A DNA stretch of 64,000 nt, taken from Isoetes taiwanensis (taxonomy: Eukaryota > Streptophyta > Lycopodiopsida > Isoetales > Isoetaceae). The stretch's first letter is position 1. Each line of letters starts with the position of its first letter. The stretch lies in NCBI GenBank assembly GCA_021234155.1, contig JAJEKV010000002.1, forward strand, positions 14,545,428-14,609,427. The letters run 5' to 3'. The notes beneath the pieces are model-generated. The model made no database searches. It had not been told where the DNA came from and saw only the letters and a list, made by a program, of their open reading frames with translations. Shown here in pieces: positions 10,866 to 22,706 of this stretch. Position numbers and translations under genes: made by a program.

Positions 10866-12931
10866 TTAACAAGAAAAGGAAAAAAAAAGAAAGAAAAAGG
10901 TTATATTCATTGCCTGCTTCCTCAAGTACAGCATCATAAACATTTTATTTGAATAGTCCTGCAATGCAATACATCCTCCCAAGAGTCAAACCTGTACATT
11001 CCAACTAAATATATAATGCAGTACCTCTTTAATTAACGAAAACCCCAAGGATTTCAAACCACCAATGAAGCTTTTGCAATCTGCCCCACCATTTTCAGAG
11101 TCAAACCTACTTCTCACTTCAGCAATAAGCAACCATCCCCTGTACATTTGCCAAGTTTGGGTTGTTATACATTTGATCGAGCATGTGATTCTTATTCTCC
11201 AAAATATTAATGGCCCAACAGATATGAAAAAACTTTCAAGCTAAGTAAATATACCGGGGCTTCAAAACACGGTTTGCTTCAGCAAGATATTGTGGATAAT
11301 CTGTGCCCATTAATGATAACGAAAAGACGGCTACGTCCACGGAAGAATTGTCCAAGGGTGACTACAGCATCATAATAAAGCATTACCATCCTTGCTTTAT
11401 TTTCAGCAATGCTGTTTGACTAGAATGTACTTACATGGGCCATGTTGCAGGCAATGACTGAAGAATCAGATGCAATGAGATCCAGTGAAAATACTTTGTT
11501 TTTCACGCTCTTTGCCAATCTTGCATCACCTGTGATACCAGCTTTGAACTTTGAGATAAGCAAGCATATACAATATTACAAGCTTAACAACCGCAAGATT
11601 CTAACAAAGGTGACTATACCGCATCCAAAATCAGCAACAATGAGTGCCGAGCTTTGGGATTTCAGCCACCCAATTACAACATCCACTGGTGACTTTGGCC
11701 ATCTATTCATCTGCTCTTGATACCCTGCATGATACTAGACATTGAAACTATTACACATATGGTGGATTTACAACATAATCAAAATAACAGGCACGTCAAG
11801 AATAAAAAATAGTTCAGCTATCCAACTCCACTGGTGACACTGAAATCATAGGGAACTATCATAATACTAACTGCATAGATATAGGCTCCAATAAAGAAAG
11901 TCTAGAATAGGATGCAGAAAATAAAAAACACGTCATTCCTGAGAATGTGATATGCAATGATTTTAACGCATCCACCCGGTTTGTAAACTCCAGCACTCCA
12001 GATTTGTATGAAAAATAGTTGTCCTGTTTTTGTGTCTTTCTTTTACACAACTTTGTTTAGCTCTGAGACTTCTGTCTTGCAACATTAGCGATAGAAACTT
12101 TTGTTTAGACTACTCTAAATCTAATTTTTCTGATATATCATTGCCGTTCCAGTGTGCATTTTGCCGAGGTATCACTTATGGCAGGGTTATCCTTTTGCCC
12201 AGTTCTACTGTCCCAGCTGAACTCAGAAATCTAACACTAACGAAATCATATCTGTAAAGAAATACAATAAAATCTCGAAGTCTATGAATGCTTAACTGAA
12301 TATAAGCAAATGATGAGACGGTATATTGACAGCCATAAAACAAACACAACAAACCTTGGAATGAATATAACTAGTGATTGTATAAATGCAGGGAGGCAAC
12401 TTAATTTAATTTAAGAAAGAAAACTAATGATACAAATGATAGTCATTGGGCAGTGACCTTACTAAAGAGAACGCTTGAGGATCTTCTGTAAAATAGTTCT
12501 TTGCATCGTTCCCACTAGCACCCGACAAAAAAGTAAGCAATTGATCTTATTTATAGACTAACCATCAGTTACAATCCTTACTTGCAAGTGTAAAGAATCT
12601 CATTTATGTTTCGAAATTGCCCCCCAGCCAACCGTGCTCTCATCTGGATACATATATGGTGTGAGTTGTTGCTCATCTTGCATTACAGAACAAACAAGGA
12701 ACTTCCTCAAACTACAGTTTCTATGTAGCTAACCTTGTCAAGCAAACCCAGCGGCTTCTTTTTGGGACCTGTCGAAACTGGGATGACATTAGATTGGTTT
12801 GAACCATTTTTAAGTCCTCCATCTGCTACCGAAGTATGGCATTCTTTACAATTATGTTTCTGCTTCTTTCTCTTCTCTTTATTCTTCCTCTTCTTCGTTG
12901 GCTTGCCGGGTTTAGGCGCATGAGCGACCAT
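10866..12931 (-). CDS. RRP8: RRP8-type ribosomal RNA methyltransferase, eight exons, apparently complete
   Basis: Nucleolar SAM-dependent enzyme family that methylates adenine (m1A) in large-subunit rRNA. Exons by motif and GT/AG sites (minus): 12734-12931, 12582-12643, 12463-12514, 11620-11734, 11435-11529, 11255-11361, 11025-11139, 10866-10958; phases join to 837 nt, 278 residues plus stop, near the size I recall for plant RRP8. Exon 1 gives a Lys-rich nucleolar-signal-like N-terminus then PLGLLDK. Later exons give [43 protein letters not shown] motif [29 protein letters not shown] (family SLSLMGTN), [11 protein letters not shown] and DYSNKMF. Deviations: ACNMAH where the family has CDMA, and a C-terminal tail reading into a T-rich stretch ([12 protein letters not shown]). 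Intron 3 (11735-12462) is the largest. No stop or phase break, so this is probably a working gene. Identification rests on remembered family motifs. Confidence 0.88.
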
Positions 12932-13530
12932 CCCTAACTAAACCCTAAGTTGTGTTGGGTTGGGTGTCAAATGGTGTTTGTGAGTCGTACATGAGTTGCG
13001 GACTACTAGCTTGAACTTTTCTAGGGGGCCTTGCACAACGGAGACCTGCTTTTATGTATCAAAACGGAACAATATTTTTTTATGGACTATTGAATTAAAT
13101 TGAATATTCTAGAGCTAATCTTATCGGACTCCTTGTGCGCTAAAAGTAGAGTCCTTGTTTCTTGATTATCACTACAAGAAATTTGGCCGGCGCGAACATT
13201 TCTTTGGGTCCTAGCATGTTTAATTAGATCCACTATAATGTCAAACATTATAAATTTCCAATTAGAAAGCTAACTTCTGGACCGTTTCTTTTCGTTTAAA
13301 TACGTGCAGTTAAACTCATTATTAACGTCATAATCCTTCTAACATTGCTCGTTTAAAGTTTAGAATTGCCAAGATTACTCGATATACCAATTTAAATAGA
13401 TAGTTTGAAAACATGCAGTAGTTGAACCCGCACTACTGCCTTATGTTTTATGCCCGTAGGATAGATAAGTGCTATAGTCGAACACCATGGGATTCCCACT
13501 GATGTTTGTCCCATCCTTTTTTGTTTCCAG
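12932..13530. other. upstream flank of RRP8
   Basis: Presumed promoter side of RRP8. I see no clear TATA box at a convincing distance. Apart from the CACTA-like terminus at 13170 nothing recognisable. Confidence 0.4.
13170..13196 (+). repeat. CACTA-transposon-like terminus, orphan
   Basis: CACTACAAGAAATTTGGCCG matches the terminal inverted repeat typical of plant CACTA (En/Spm) elements (CACTACAAGAAA). The complementary end TTTCTTGTAGTG was not found downstream in the window. A truncated element end is the best reading; chance is possible because the match is short. Confidence 0.4.
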
Positions 13531-13770
13531 CATCCGATGACAGTCAATGGGTTTTAGGCCTGGGGGAATCGCCCATTACCAATGCTTTATCACTAGGATG
13601 TCACCGTGATGAATGTTCTTCTTATTAACCCCCCTCCCCCTATTTTTCCTTTTCTTTTATGTGCATCCGAGAGAGTCAGTGGGTTTTGAGTTTGGGTGGG
13701 GATCGCCCATTACCAATGGCTTCACCACTAGGATGTCATCGCGATGAACATTCCTTTTGTTATTCCCCCT
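13528..13770 (-). repeat. two tRNA-type SINE-like copies, minus orientation
   Basis: Two units (about 13528-13617 and 13660-13770) share GCATCCGA, CAGTGGGTTTT, ATCGCCCATTACCAATG and CACTAGGATGTCA. On the minus strand they contain a CTAGTG(G/A)T(A/G)AAGC stretch resembling a pol III A box. A third copy is at 14074-14165. Short, no coding. Confidence 0.5.
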
Positions 13771-13778
13771 TACCCTCC

Positions 13779-13822
13779 CTCCCTCCCTCCCTCCCTCCCT
13801 CCCTCCCTCTCTCTCTCTCTCT
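13779..13822. repeat. (CCCT)n then (CT)n microsatellite
   Basis: About eight CCCT units run into a CT tract. It sits between a minus-orientation SINE and the forward SINE that starts just after it, so it may be a SINE tail. Confidence 0.9.
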
Positions 13823-14073
13823 GGGGTGTTTGGGTCTAGTGGTAACACACTAGTTCTTGCAACTATAGATCTCGAGTTCGAGATCGCCTGAATCGCACTT
13901 TCTGATCATTGGGTGTCAAAACCCACAGACGCAATGTAAAGTGGTTGGGGGCAGGGCCCAACTGAGCAATGTAGTGTGGTGTGTGGTCACATGTCCAGTT
14001 GGATGCTGCTTAGTGGCGTGACGTTAAAATACTATCTAAAATACTATCTATCTATCTATCTCTCTCTCTCTGT
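13823..14073 (+). repeat. tRNA-derived SINE with TATC/CT tail
   Basis: Pol III A-box-like TGGGTCTAGTGGTAA at 13831-13845 and B-box-like GAGTTCGAGAT at 13874. The body GCAATGTAAAGTGGTTGGGG ... TGGCGTGACGTTAAAAT is shared with the copy at 16607-16801. The tail is ATACTATCT/(TATC)n/(CT)n. Sharing a body with a copy whose empty site is visible supports mobility. Confidence 0.65.
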
Positions 14074-14165
14074 GCATCCGATGATAGTCAGTGGGTTTTG
14101 GGCATGGATGGGGGTCGCCCATTACCAATAGCTTGACCACTAGGCTGCCACCGCGATGGTTATTT
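14074..14165 (-). repeat. tRNA-type SINE-like copy
   Basis: Same unit as the two copies at 13528-13770. The minus strand starts with a GGTGGCAGCCTAGTGGTCAA A-box-like stretch and a homopolymer (plus-strand T run at about 14176) lies at its 5' side. Confidence 0.5.
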
Positions 14166-14534
14166 TTTTGCGACTTTTTTTTTTTTTTTGGTTCCTCGCA
14201 AAGATGCGTAAGGGGAATCCCATGGTAATTGAATAGCACATCTATCGTACAGGCTAAAAAGTGTTTTTTTTTTCTTCTTTTTTATTAACGTACCTTATAT
14301 GGACAACTCCAACTTTTTGTATTCGATAGTGTCATTTGCAGAAGGATGCTGGAGAAGTCATGTGCACATGTGCAAGGAATGGTCGAAGAAACGTGCATGC
14401 GATAACTATAAAAGTTCGAGAGTGCGTACCTTATTCGAAGTTTAATTCTTATCATTTTCTTACGAGACCTGTATAGAAAGGGATTGAGGGAGAGCATACA
14501 TTATCAACATAGCAACTCTTTATAAACCACGTGT
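14166..14534. other. sequence between SINE cluster and Helitron helicase
   Basis: No gene. Contains T-rich runs at 14160-14190 and 14262-14285. If the Helitron is oriented as its helicase, its 3' terminus should lie here, but I could not identify a CTAG-type end with hairpin with confidence. Confidence 0.35.
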
Positions 14535-15056
14535 TTAGTATAAGATGAGCACATCTTCTCTTGTCTGTGTGCGACAAAACGCAATGTATAATTGGCCATG
14601 TGCAAATACATGGGTACGTAAGTCAATAACTACATGGTCCAATGTTAATCCTTGACAGCTGTTGAAGGTGGTTGAATAGGATAATCGGAGGGGTAATTGC
14701 CATCTATGTATAGTCCAGGGTCGATTCTCTGGTTGATAAAAGAAGTATGTTCTAGAGATTGGGTATATGCATGCATCCTCTTGAGCTGTATCATCTAATA
14801 CTTTTACCATCACGAATTTTGCATAACTCTTGCATTTTCTACTAGACCTTTTTCCATGTCTAATCACTTCATAATGTGACATATAGCGCCTACTTTAAGC
14901 TTTAGTTCGTGGTTAGATATTCCAGAATGGGTGAAGTTGTTTAAAAATTTTGATGTCGCATAAGGATGGTCATATATGATCTCATGTTGTTCGATGATGA
15001 GATCATGGTTATAATATGGTTTGTCATAAGTACAAAGTCTATTAAGAATGTGACCA
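14535..15056 (-). pseudogene. Helitron helicase (PIF1-like) C-terminal fragment
   Basis: Minus-strand reading from 15056. FLNNFTHSGI and NHELKLKVGA are the conserved block before helicase motif IV-V. After a frame shift the 115-codon frame gives QLPLRLSYSTTFNSCQGLTL, DHVVIDLRTHVFAHGQLYIA and TREDVLI, the C-terminal motifs of Helitron RepHel helicases (family form: AYAMTFNKSQGLTLD ... VFxHGQLYVALSR). The conserved LSR is FCR here. The reading stops at 15056 where the long-LTR element begins, so that element probably inserted into the Helitron; the other half was not found to the right, where a deletion seems to have occurred. Confidence 0.8.
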
Positions 15057-15799
15057 TGTAACGAACCTAGTGGCTTAACTTATTTCAGTATAAGATTGTG
15101 TAGATCATCTAAAGGCCTTGTTGGTATGTGTCCATGGGTTCATGCTAGTGGTATTATTTAAATATAAAAATACAGTAGCTAAGGTTATTTAAAAACCTTA
15201 ATTTATGAATGGGTGAGAACCATAAAAATAGGGCAACAAAATCGTGGCTGTGTTGAGAGGTATTAGGCAGGCAAATTAGGCCAAATAAGGCCCGATCTTG
15301 CAGGATTCGACTTGTAGCATGCCGGATTTACACCTGGCAGGTTCTTCTGGCAGCAAGATAGCTTGCCAGGTGCTGGATATAAACGTATATAAGAGGACAG
15401 AGGGGCTGGCCGAATTGAAGAAGGAGATGGAGAAGACAAGAGAACCGGAAGATGGATGCAAAGGAGGCACATATCGATTTGGAGCAGAGGCATATCTGAA
15501 GAACTAAGGTGGAGCTCGGATGCATGATTTATGGCTTTTAAGGAAGCAAGATAAAGGAATAACAGCTAGGTCGAAACTGTGAACCCCTCTCTGTAAATCC
15601 GTTTCTCATGCTGACAAATACATCTGTAGTCTGGAACTCGGTTTAGAATCCGCCTTGTGATGAATTTTGGCCTGTTCCGTCTACATCCCGGCCAGTTTTG
15701 ATGTTGTTTCCCAATCCGACAGTATCTCTGTGCAAAAGAGATCCTCTGATATGTCTTTTTGGTTTGCAAGTCAACCGTTCTTGATGTTCTTTTGCTCAT

Positions 15800-15885
15800 T
15801 CTTATAGGCTAGTTGGTTAGTAGTTGAGCCTTTTAGGCCATAGACCCAGGTTTGAATCCAAACTCCGGCATATGTTTTTGCATAA
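15800..15885 (+). repeat. tRNA-like segment inside LTR
   Basis: GGCTAGTTGGTTAGTAG (A box) and GGTTTGAATCC (B box) about 40 bp apart, as in tRNA-derived SINE heads. The same segment is in the other LTR at 30648-30720, so it predates element insertion. It lacks a pairable acceptor stem, so it is not a functional tRNA gene. Confidence 0.55.
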
Positions 15886-16606
15886 TTCCTTTTGACCTTC
15901 TCTTATTTAAAAGGGATACACGGGTTAGGTAAACCGTGCAATTATATTAGTTATTATCTAAGGTTTTGACCACACTATAATATATCTTCATGTTTTAGAA
16001 TATGGACCATGCTTTATTGGGACAATAGAGTTCATTCTTTATAGACTTAGTCTTGCATGCCCTGCTAGGGACAGAACCTGAAGCCACTCTTGAATAGTTA
16101 TATATGGGTTCCAAAGTCTTGACCTATACTTGTTGGTGGTGGAAGTTATGGAATCATGCATAGGTAGTACTATTGGTGGTGGAAGTTATGGAATCATGCA
16201 TAGGTAGTACTATCTGGAGTGGGTCTTGACTAGACCGAGTTATGTCAATCATTTATTCTAGACCAAATCACGGTATGGAGCCAAGGGCACGATAATACAA
16301 AAGCTAAGGGGAGAAATTTGAAAATGGAATGACATATTAAAATAGTTAGAGGAATAAATGACACACCATCAAGTGCATAATGCTGAATGAGGAGAAGAGC
16401 TTGCGGGCTTATCGGTAGTCCTAGACGTAGTTCAGCCATGGGACCATTATGGCTTAGTAAAGATGCATAAGTATGTCTAGCAAGGTAAATAAGTTGAGTT
16501 AGGTAGTGGGATGCACCATAGATATGTTGATATATTCTAACTATTGAAATTGGCTTTAGGTTACAGTTAGGTGCCAAGCCAAACCATTGTGTCAGGTCTT
16601 GGATTA

Positions 16607-16801
16607 GCAAAGAAGAAGAAGAAGAGATTTTAACGTCACGCCACAAGGCAGCGTCCTATCGGACATGTGACACTTTACAACACACCCAGATGGGTCCTGC
16701 CCCCACCACTTTACATTGCTGAAGTGGGTCCTTCCCCCACCAACTTTACATTGCATGGCCACTTTCACAACGAGGTGTTGAACCCGTGACCTTGGGTATG
16801 G
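16607..16801 (-). repeat. SINE insertion with visible empty site
   Basis: The right LTR reads GGATTAGCATGATCGATCG (31366 region). Here about 195 bp are inserted after GGATTAGCA. On the minus strand the insert runs AAGGTCACGGGTTCAACACC (B box), GCAATGTAAAGT...GTGGGGG(C/A)AGGACC, TGGCGTGACGTTAAAATC and a TTC-repeat tail. It is the same family as 13823-14073 and lacks the A-box half, so it is 5'-truncated. Any TSD is at most GCA. Confidence 0.7.
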
Positions 16802-17143
16802 CATGATCGATCGTTGTGTGGCAAGCCAAACCATTGTGTCAGGTCTTAGATTAGCATGATCGATCGTTGTGTATGTATCTCCCTGCCACTGCTGATAACC
16901 TATCTGCCTTGATCCGTATACTGGCCATGGTGCCATGTGTTTTCATGTCCGTTATATTAAGCCTAGACGGCTAGTATTTGAATTGAGTATTATGAATCTT
17001 ATGAACCTTTTAAGTAGTGTGATTATAATTTGGGGCCCTAGAGTTTCCTTGGTAGTAGGTGGGATATTCCATGCAACCTTTATGAATAGTGGTCAGCTTG
17101 ATAACTGTACCATAGAAGGGTATATCGCCAGTACTTTTGTTAG

Positions 17144-17243
17144 AATAGAATAGAATATGATTTTATCGTCCACGGAGACCAACTGGCCTATGGGACCGAA
17201 GTACAAAGAGAGAGCAGCAGGCGTATTACTACCAGGATTAAAA
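17144..17243 (-). mobile_element. 100-bp LINE 3'-tail insertion with visible empty site
   Basis: Reverse complement of the 3' end of the LINE at 29688-30419: (AATAG)n, then ATTTTATCGTCCACGGAGAC ... ACTACCAGGATTAAAA. The paired LTR at 50125-50140 reads GTTAGAGTAATGTGTGG without the insert, exactly GTTAG plus AGTAATG. Extremely 5'-truncated; no TSD longer than 2 bp. Confidence 0.85.
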
Positions 17244-18922
17244 AGTAATGTGTGGATTCTATGATGCTAGATGGATGGAGTATGAGCGTTGCATTATATT
17301 TGCTAGGAATATGCTATGGCCTATCTAGTAGAGATTCTGAGTGATAGTCCATCTCATGAGTTTAGACCTCAGGATGAAATAGAATATGTGAATTGTCTCT
17401 AGGACATTAGTGTAATTATGGTATTACCTGGAAGTTATGGTTGCTTATATGTTAAGGAAGTCATGTTCTTGCTTTGAGATGTGGTGATGAGATGTTGTCA
17501 CTGGGTTATGAAATATCTTGGTATGAACCTCATTCTATTGTATTGCATTGTTTTGTGGTTGTTCTTGGAAGTAAGATGCATGAGGATTCTATGATATCTC
17601 GTATTGGATCAACCTGTAAGGTTATTGGTGATATTCTATCTTGTAAAGTCATGATGGATGATGTTGCATCTTGCATTGCAAACGGACCATCTTGGGAGGG
17701 GTAGAATGGCCGTGAGACTCCGCATCCGTTCTAGATGGCTAGACGGATAGCATGTTGCATTTACGGCCCACCTTCGGAGGGGTGGGGTGGCCGTGTAACT
17801 CCGCATCCGAGCCAGATGGCCTGACGGATGAGTCAAACCCTGTACGTACAGATGGAGAGAGTGGTCTCCTTGGGCGTCGCAACCCAAGGATTACGCTTGA
17901 CATATGTGCATGCATACATATGATTGATGAGAATGTAAACATGCTTGTAGCCTGAGTTCTAACTAATGCAGGGGCGTAGTGGAGCAGGTAAAATTGTTGT
18001 TGTTCTTATCTTTGATGGGTATGCTAGATTACTTTGTGGATGATGTTATACGCTAGATTGCTTTGTGATTGATGTTGTGGATGCTCCCGAAATTTTTCCT
18101 CCCCCACTTAGTCCTTGTGGACTAACCCCCTTGTGTTGTTTGTGTATGTTTAAGATGGTACGTCCTGAGCTGGAAATGCAGTATTCAGATGGAGAGTTTG
18201 GGAGATGAGGTTGCTACGGAGGGACGTTTTCTGAGGCCCTGACGAGGTTGGAGTAGGAGATATAAGCGACCTATGGGGCCAGTGGAAGTTATTGGAGCAC
18301 CAAGAATTTGAAGAGCCAATTTCTTTTTTTTTTTTTTTAATTGAAGGCTTAGTATTTGTATTAATTAAGATTTAGGTGTACATATCGACATATGTATATA
18401 CATATGTTTACAAAAGGCAACCAGATTGGGTAGGGTTGGTTGTTTAGACCCTTCAACATAAAACAGCAACAGAAAATTTTCAGGCCTATCATAAGCCTAA
18501 ACCATCAAAAGTTTCCTTAAGTTATGAGATCAAAGTTCATATGACCGAATCCTGAGAGAGGTCATTCCAGAAATCTTCTTTTCTTGGGCTCATTCTCGGC
18601 ATGGTCTTTTCTCCCCATTCCTTTGGTAGCCAATATGAATAGACAGAATTGACATTTGCATAAGTGAGCTTTCCCCGGATTAAATCTTCCTTTTTTATCC
18701 TTAGCCTCGCATAGGATATGCCTTTTTGCATCATATGCCAGACATGAACACCGATTACATTGGCATAGTCCATCTTCATGAATTGTTGGAATCTCGACCC
18801 CAAATTGAGTAAGCCACAGTGCATTAGAGTGAAGGTCGATTCTTCTCCACTTCAGCTTCTTTACCAATATCAGAATGTTACCTGAGAAATTCAAAGTAAA
18901 GTTAGAAACAGATAGGTAGAAT

Positions 18923-19843
18923 TCAACTATGAATATCAAAGATTTCCTCAATCCAATTAATATCATATTTGGTTTGCTCGATGATAGCCTGAGGCCAAAT
19001 AATTTCCTCTTTGAAGATCAGGGAATTCCTCCCCTTCCACATTCTCCAAAGGAGAAGGTAGATACGCCAATTCGATGGGTTCTCTGGAAGAAAGAAATCA
19101 ATGGAGCTCATAGTTCTAAGATCAGACAAATCAAGCTCAATTTCAGCTAACTCCAGAGTCCATTCAGCCCATAAACAGTTCCTAAAGAGGTGATTCTCAT
19201 CTTCCTGATCCTGCATACATCGAACACAGATGTTAGAATCCGCCATATTCATTCTCCATCTCTTCATGTTTGTTGCCAGAGCCTTGTGCCAGAGTTGCCA
19301 TATGAAGGCTTTGACTTTTGGATGGATCGGGCTCTTCCATAAAAATATGAGATTCCTTTTGATTCTCAAAGGATCCGTGTTCCATTTTCTGTGGACTGTT
19401 ATGGCTTGATCCTTATTAAGGAATTTATAGGCCATTTTAACCTTATAACCCTTGTATCCGTTTATATGCCACAAGTCTTCCGAATGGTGCCACTGTCCAT
19501 TATCAAGTCTCTGGATAATACTATTAAACAAGGTCTCAGACTCCTCCCCTAGATCACATAAAACCGAGCTATGATAGTCGAAACCATTAATAATATCCCT
19601 GATAAAAACAATTCCCCTGTTAGTCCATTGTTTAGTGAGGACAGGAAAATGAGAGGCCAAGCAAGTGTTGGGGTCATCAAGAATAAGAGATGGACTCCAG
19701 AAGATAGGCTGATCCTGAGAAAGGCCTTCCTTCCAAGTGTACATTCCCTTGACTTTAAACCACGCCCTGATCCACTTCTTCAATATCAGAGGGGTGGAAT
19801 TGGGGATGGAAAAAGGAAAGAAAATGCTAAAAGGGAAATGCAT
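18923..19843 (-). pseudogene. LINE C-terminal zinc finger (zf-RVT) region, left arm
   Basis: 306-codon frame. FLWKSPIHPKVKAFIWQLWH begins the zf-RVT domain common in plant LINEs. The zinc ligands are CVRCMQDQEDENHLFRNCLW (CX2C...HX4C). The remainder is the usual tail with LLWRMWKGRNSLIFKE. The right arm has the same reading at 26576-27091, with the second Cys region disrupted. Confidence 0.8.
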
Positions 19844-20019
19844 CTTAAGCCCTCTCCACCCGAACCCGGGGGTTTCACCTACTATAAAGGTGATACGCCA
19901 CGTGCGTTAATGGGGTCAGCAAAAAACCCTCCGTATATGCCTTGTCCAACCTTCTAAACGCCCCTTCCCGTATACATATTACACTGGATTCCCCCCCAGA
20001 AAACCCCCTAGCCAAGCCC

Positions 20020-21557
20020 CTATCCGTATTTATACATACGGTTTAGGGTAAAAAAAAACCCACCCCTTTCACTCACATGGTATATACGCCTTAAACTATA
20101 TGACATCCCCGGGCACCCGAAAGGATGGCATCTCCCAATGTAATGCCTAATCAGAGCTTTGACCGGATGATTAATCTGATCTGTACAGGCCCTGTAGAAA
20201 TATTTTGCTGCCAAGGCAGTTGCTTGCTTCTCAATATCAATAACTCCCAATCCACCCATGCTTTTGGTCTTACAGCACTCGTTCATGGAGACTGGAATCC
20301 AGCATCTTCTGTTAGTTCCACCTGCAATGAATCTACCAATAATACTTTGCATTTTAGAGTAGACCTTTTTAGGGGCCATGATAATGGATGATTGATATAC
20401 CTGAGAAGAGGAAATGACAGAATTTGCAAGAATAGCCCTACCATTCTTAGAGAGAAATTTGGAGTTGAGGGAGTCCACCTTCCTATAGAATTTATCCAAG
20501 AGGTCCCCCCACAGATCACTCGCGTTCACCCTAATAGCATAGGGGATCCCCAGAATTTTGGTTTTAGTGGTGGGAGAGAGGTACATACATCCAAGAGATA
20601 AAGCTGCTTGCTCCCCCTTGGTCTGGTCCCTTGAAATTAGCTTTGTCTTGGCCGAATTGATGTTACAACCTGAGCATCTTCCAAAATCTTCAAGGATCTG
20701 TACATTTGTGTAGCTTGGATGGATTGATTGTCAGATTCATAAAAAGGAAAGTGTAAATCTGCAAAATGAACATTAAGAATATCCTCCATCTCTTGATTAG
20801 GGGAGTTTTAGCCCTTTGATCTCATTGAGATTCCTAAGCTTTTGAAAGTTACCGTCTTGCAGACCTTCCATGACAATTAGAAACAAGAAAGGTGCCAGGG
20901 GTAACCTTGCTTAACTCCTCTCTTTATGTCAAAGAAGGGACTGCACTCCCGTTAATTAGGACAGCCGATCTTGAATTTTTGAATAGCCATGAAAATTGAA
21001 ATTACCTCTTCCGAGAATCCCGGACTTAGGCAAACATTCTTGCGAGAAATTTCCAACTTACCGTATCGAAGGCCTTGGTGATATCCGTTTGAAGCCCTAT
21101 GTTACGTTTGGATTCCTTGGCCCGACTTATCCCCAAAAGATGCTTCTTTAATACATTGTCCAAGATGTATCTCCCTTTCAAGTAGGCACTTTGAGTTTTA
21201 CTTATGATGTCATCAAGGATAGGCTTGATTCTAGCTGCAATTGAACCTGAAATGAGCTTATAGACCACATTGGAAAGTGAGATAGGTCTGTGTCTGAAAA
21301 AAGAAATAGGCATATCATTTTTAGGGATGAGAGCAATAAGGCTAGTATTGATCCTGCAATTCCAAACTTTTGGTTAGTAAGAACTCATTAGCAATGGAAA
21401 CCACAAAATTACCCAAAAGCCCCCATGCCTTCTTGAAGAATTCAGCAGGGAGCCCATCTGGCCCAGGAGTCTTGCCATTCTCCATGTCATTGAGCACCTT
21501 AAAAATCTCATTATTGCTGAAAGGTCTAGAAAGGCTATTATTCATATCATTAGACAC
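20020..21557 (-). pseudogene. LINE reverse transcriptase, left arm
   Basis: Frames 21342-21557 (MENGKTPGPDGLPAEFFKKA), 21026-21313 (HRPISLSNVVYKLISGSIAA, then QSAYLKGRYILDNVL and TKAFDTVSWKFL) and 20020-20586 (post-RT region with SLNSKFLSKNGRAILANSVI). Near 20760 the active-site block reads FADLHFPFY where FADD-LF is expected, so the second catalytic Asp is lost. The right arm shows the same defect (FAHLHFPFY), so both arms come from an already defective template. Confidence 0.8.
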
Positions 21558-22316
21558 TCTGGCCTGAATGTCAATGAAATTGTTAATATCACGAGTTGGT
21601 GTCTCTAATGGTACCCATAATTACGACAAAATGTTCTTTAGCGACCTCCTTAAGTTGGTTGTCATCTTCAATGTTATTTCCCTCCCAAAGGACACTATAA
21701 ATGTGGTTCTTCTTAATCCTTCCTTTGGCCTTAATGAAAAAATACTTGGAGTTAGCCCTTTCATCTTCCATCATCTCCTTGACTTTGGCTTTGATCTTCC
21801 ATCCTTTAGCAATCTTAATTTCTTCCCTTTCGATTTGAATCTTAAGATCTTCTTTATTCTGGCCCTGGGCTGTCCCGTACTGATTTCTCAAATCCTGCAA
21901 GTGAAAAGTCTTTTTCTGGTAGATCTCCTTACCCCAAACTTTTAACCAGCCTTTTATGTTCTTGGCAGTCCTTACCCACCAATCCATCCATCCAATATCA
22001 TTCTTGGGTTTGTCTTCGGATCCATCACACGAGCTAACTTGGTGAGGAAATCCTCGATCCAAACAGTTAGTGTTTAGCTTAAAGTAGGAGTTCCTCTTCC
22101 TTTGATTATTGTTGGCCCTAAATTTAATAAGCTGAGGGTAATGATCAGAGATGGTGTAATTTGAAAGATTGGAAACCCTAGAGCTGCTGTTCCATAAGGA
22201 TTCACTAAGGTAGAACCTATCATGAAGGCGACAAATAGAATTTGGACTCTATGATCATTCCAGCTATAGGAGTGGGGGACCACTCTTGCCATTTTAAGTG
22301 GTGGCTGTAAGTAGCG

Positions 22317-22706
22317 TCATCCACTTATCATTCTCCTCCCCACTAAGTGCCACAAATTAGCACTCCTCATGTACTCATGAGTAACCATATTGAAGTCTCC
22401 CCCAATAATAATCTCGTCATAAGGGATACTGTTCAAGCTATTATTTATAATATTCCAAAGCTGAGCCCTTTCAACTGGCTGATGATAAGCATAAATGTTC
22501 ACTAGAGCTATTTTTATATTACCTACATTACCATGTAAAATCTGCCACCTCTTGCTACCATCATGCATCATCTGAATATCACCTAGATTAATCCTGTTAT
22601 GCCAAGCAATGGAAATGCCAGCCGAAGAGTTATTAGCTTTGAGAGACCAGTGGTTAAAATTGGCAGGCAGAACCTCTCTTATCATATTATCTATCTTTGT
22701 CATCAT
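22317..22706 (-). pseudogene. LINE endonuclease domain, left arm
   Basis: Frame with SLKANNSSAGISIAWHN, ALVNIYAYHQPVERAQLW and IIIGGDFNMV, the middle motifs of an APE-type LINE endonuclease. The N-terminal catalytic part (22700-22850) and the SDH end (about 22120-22160, in another frame) are separated by lesions. A charged linker follows at 21589-22062. Confidence 0.75.

Noticed and set aside
13657-13853. Small proteins over the CCCT repeat
   Set aside because: Pure microsatellite translation.
15800-15885. tRNA gene with A and B boxes
   Set aside because: No acceptor-stem pairing, and it is present in both LTRs as part of a repeat. Treated as tRNA-like SINE sequence.
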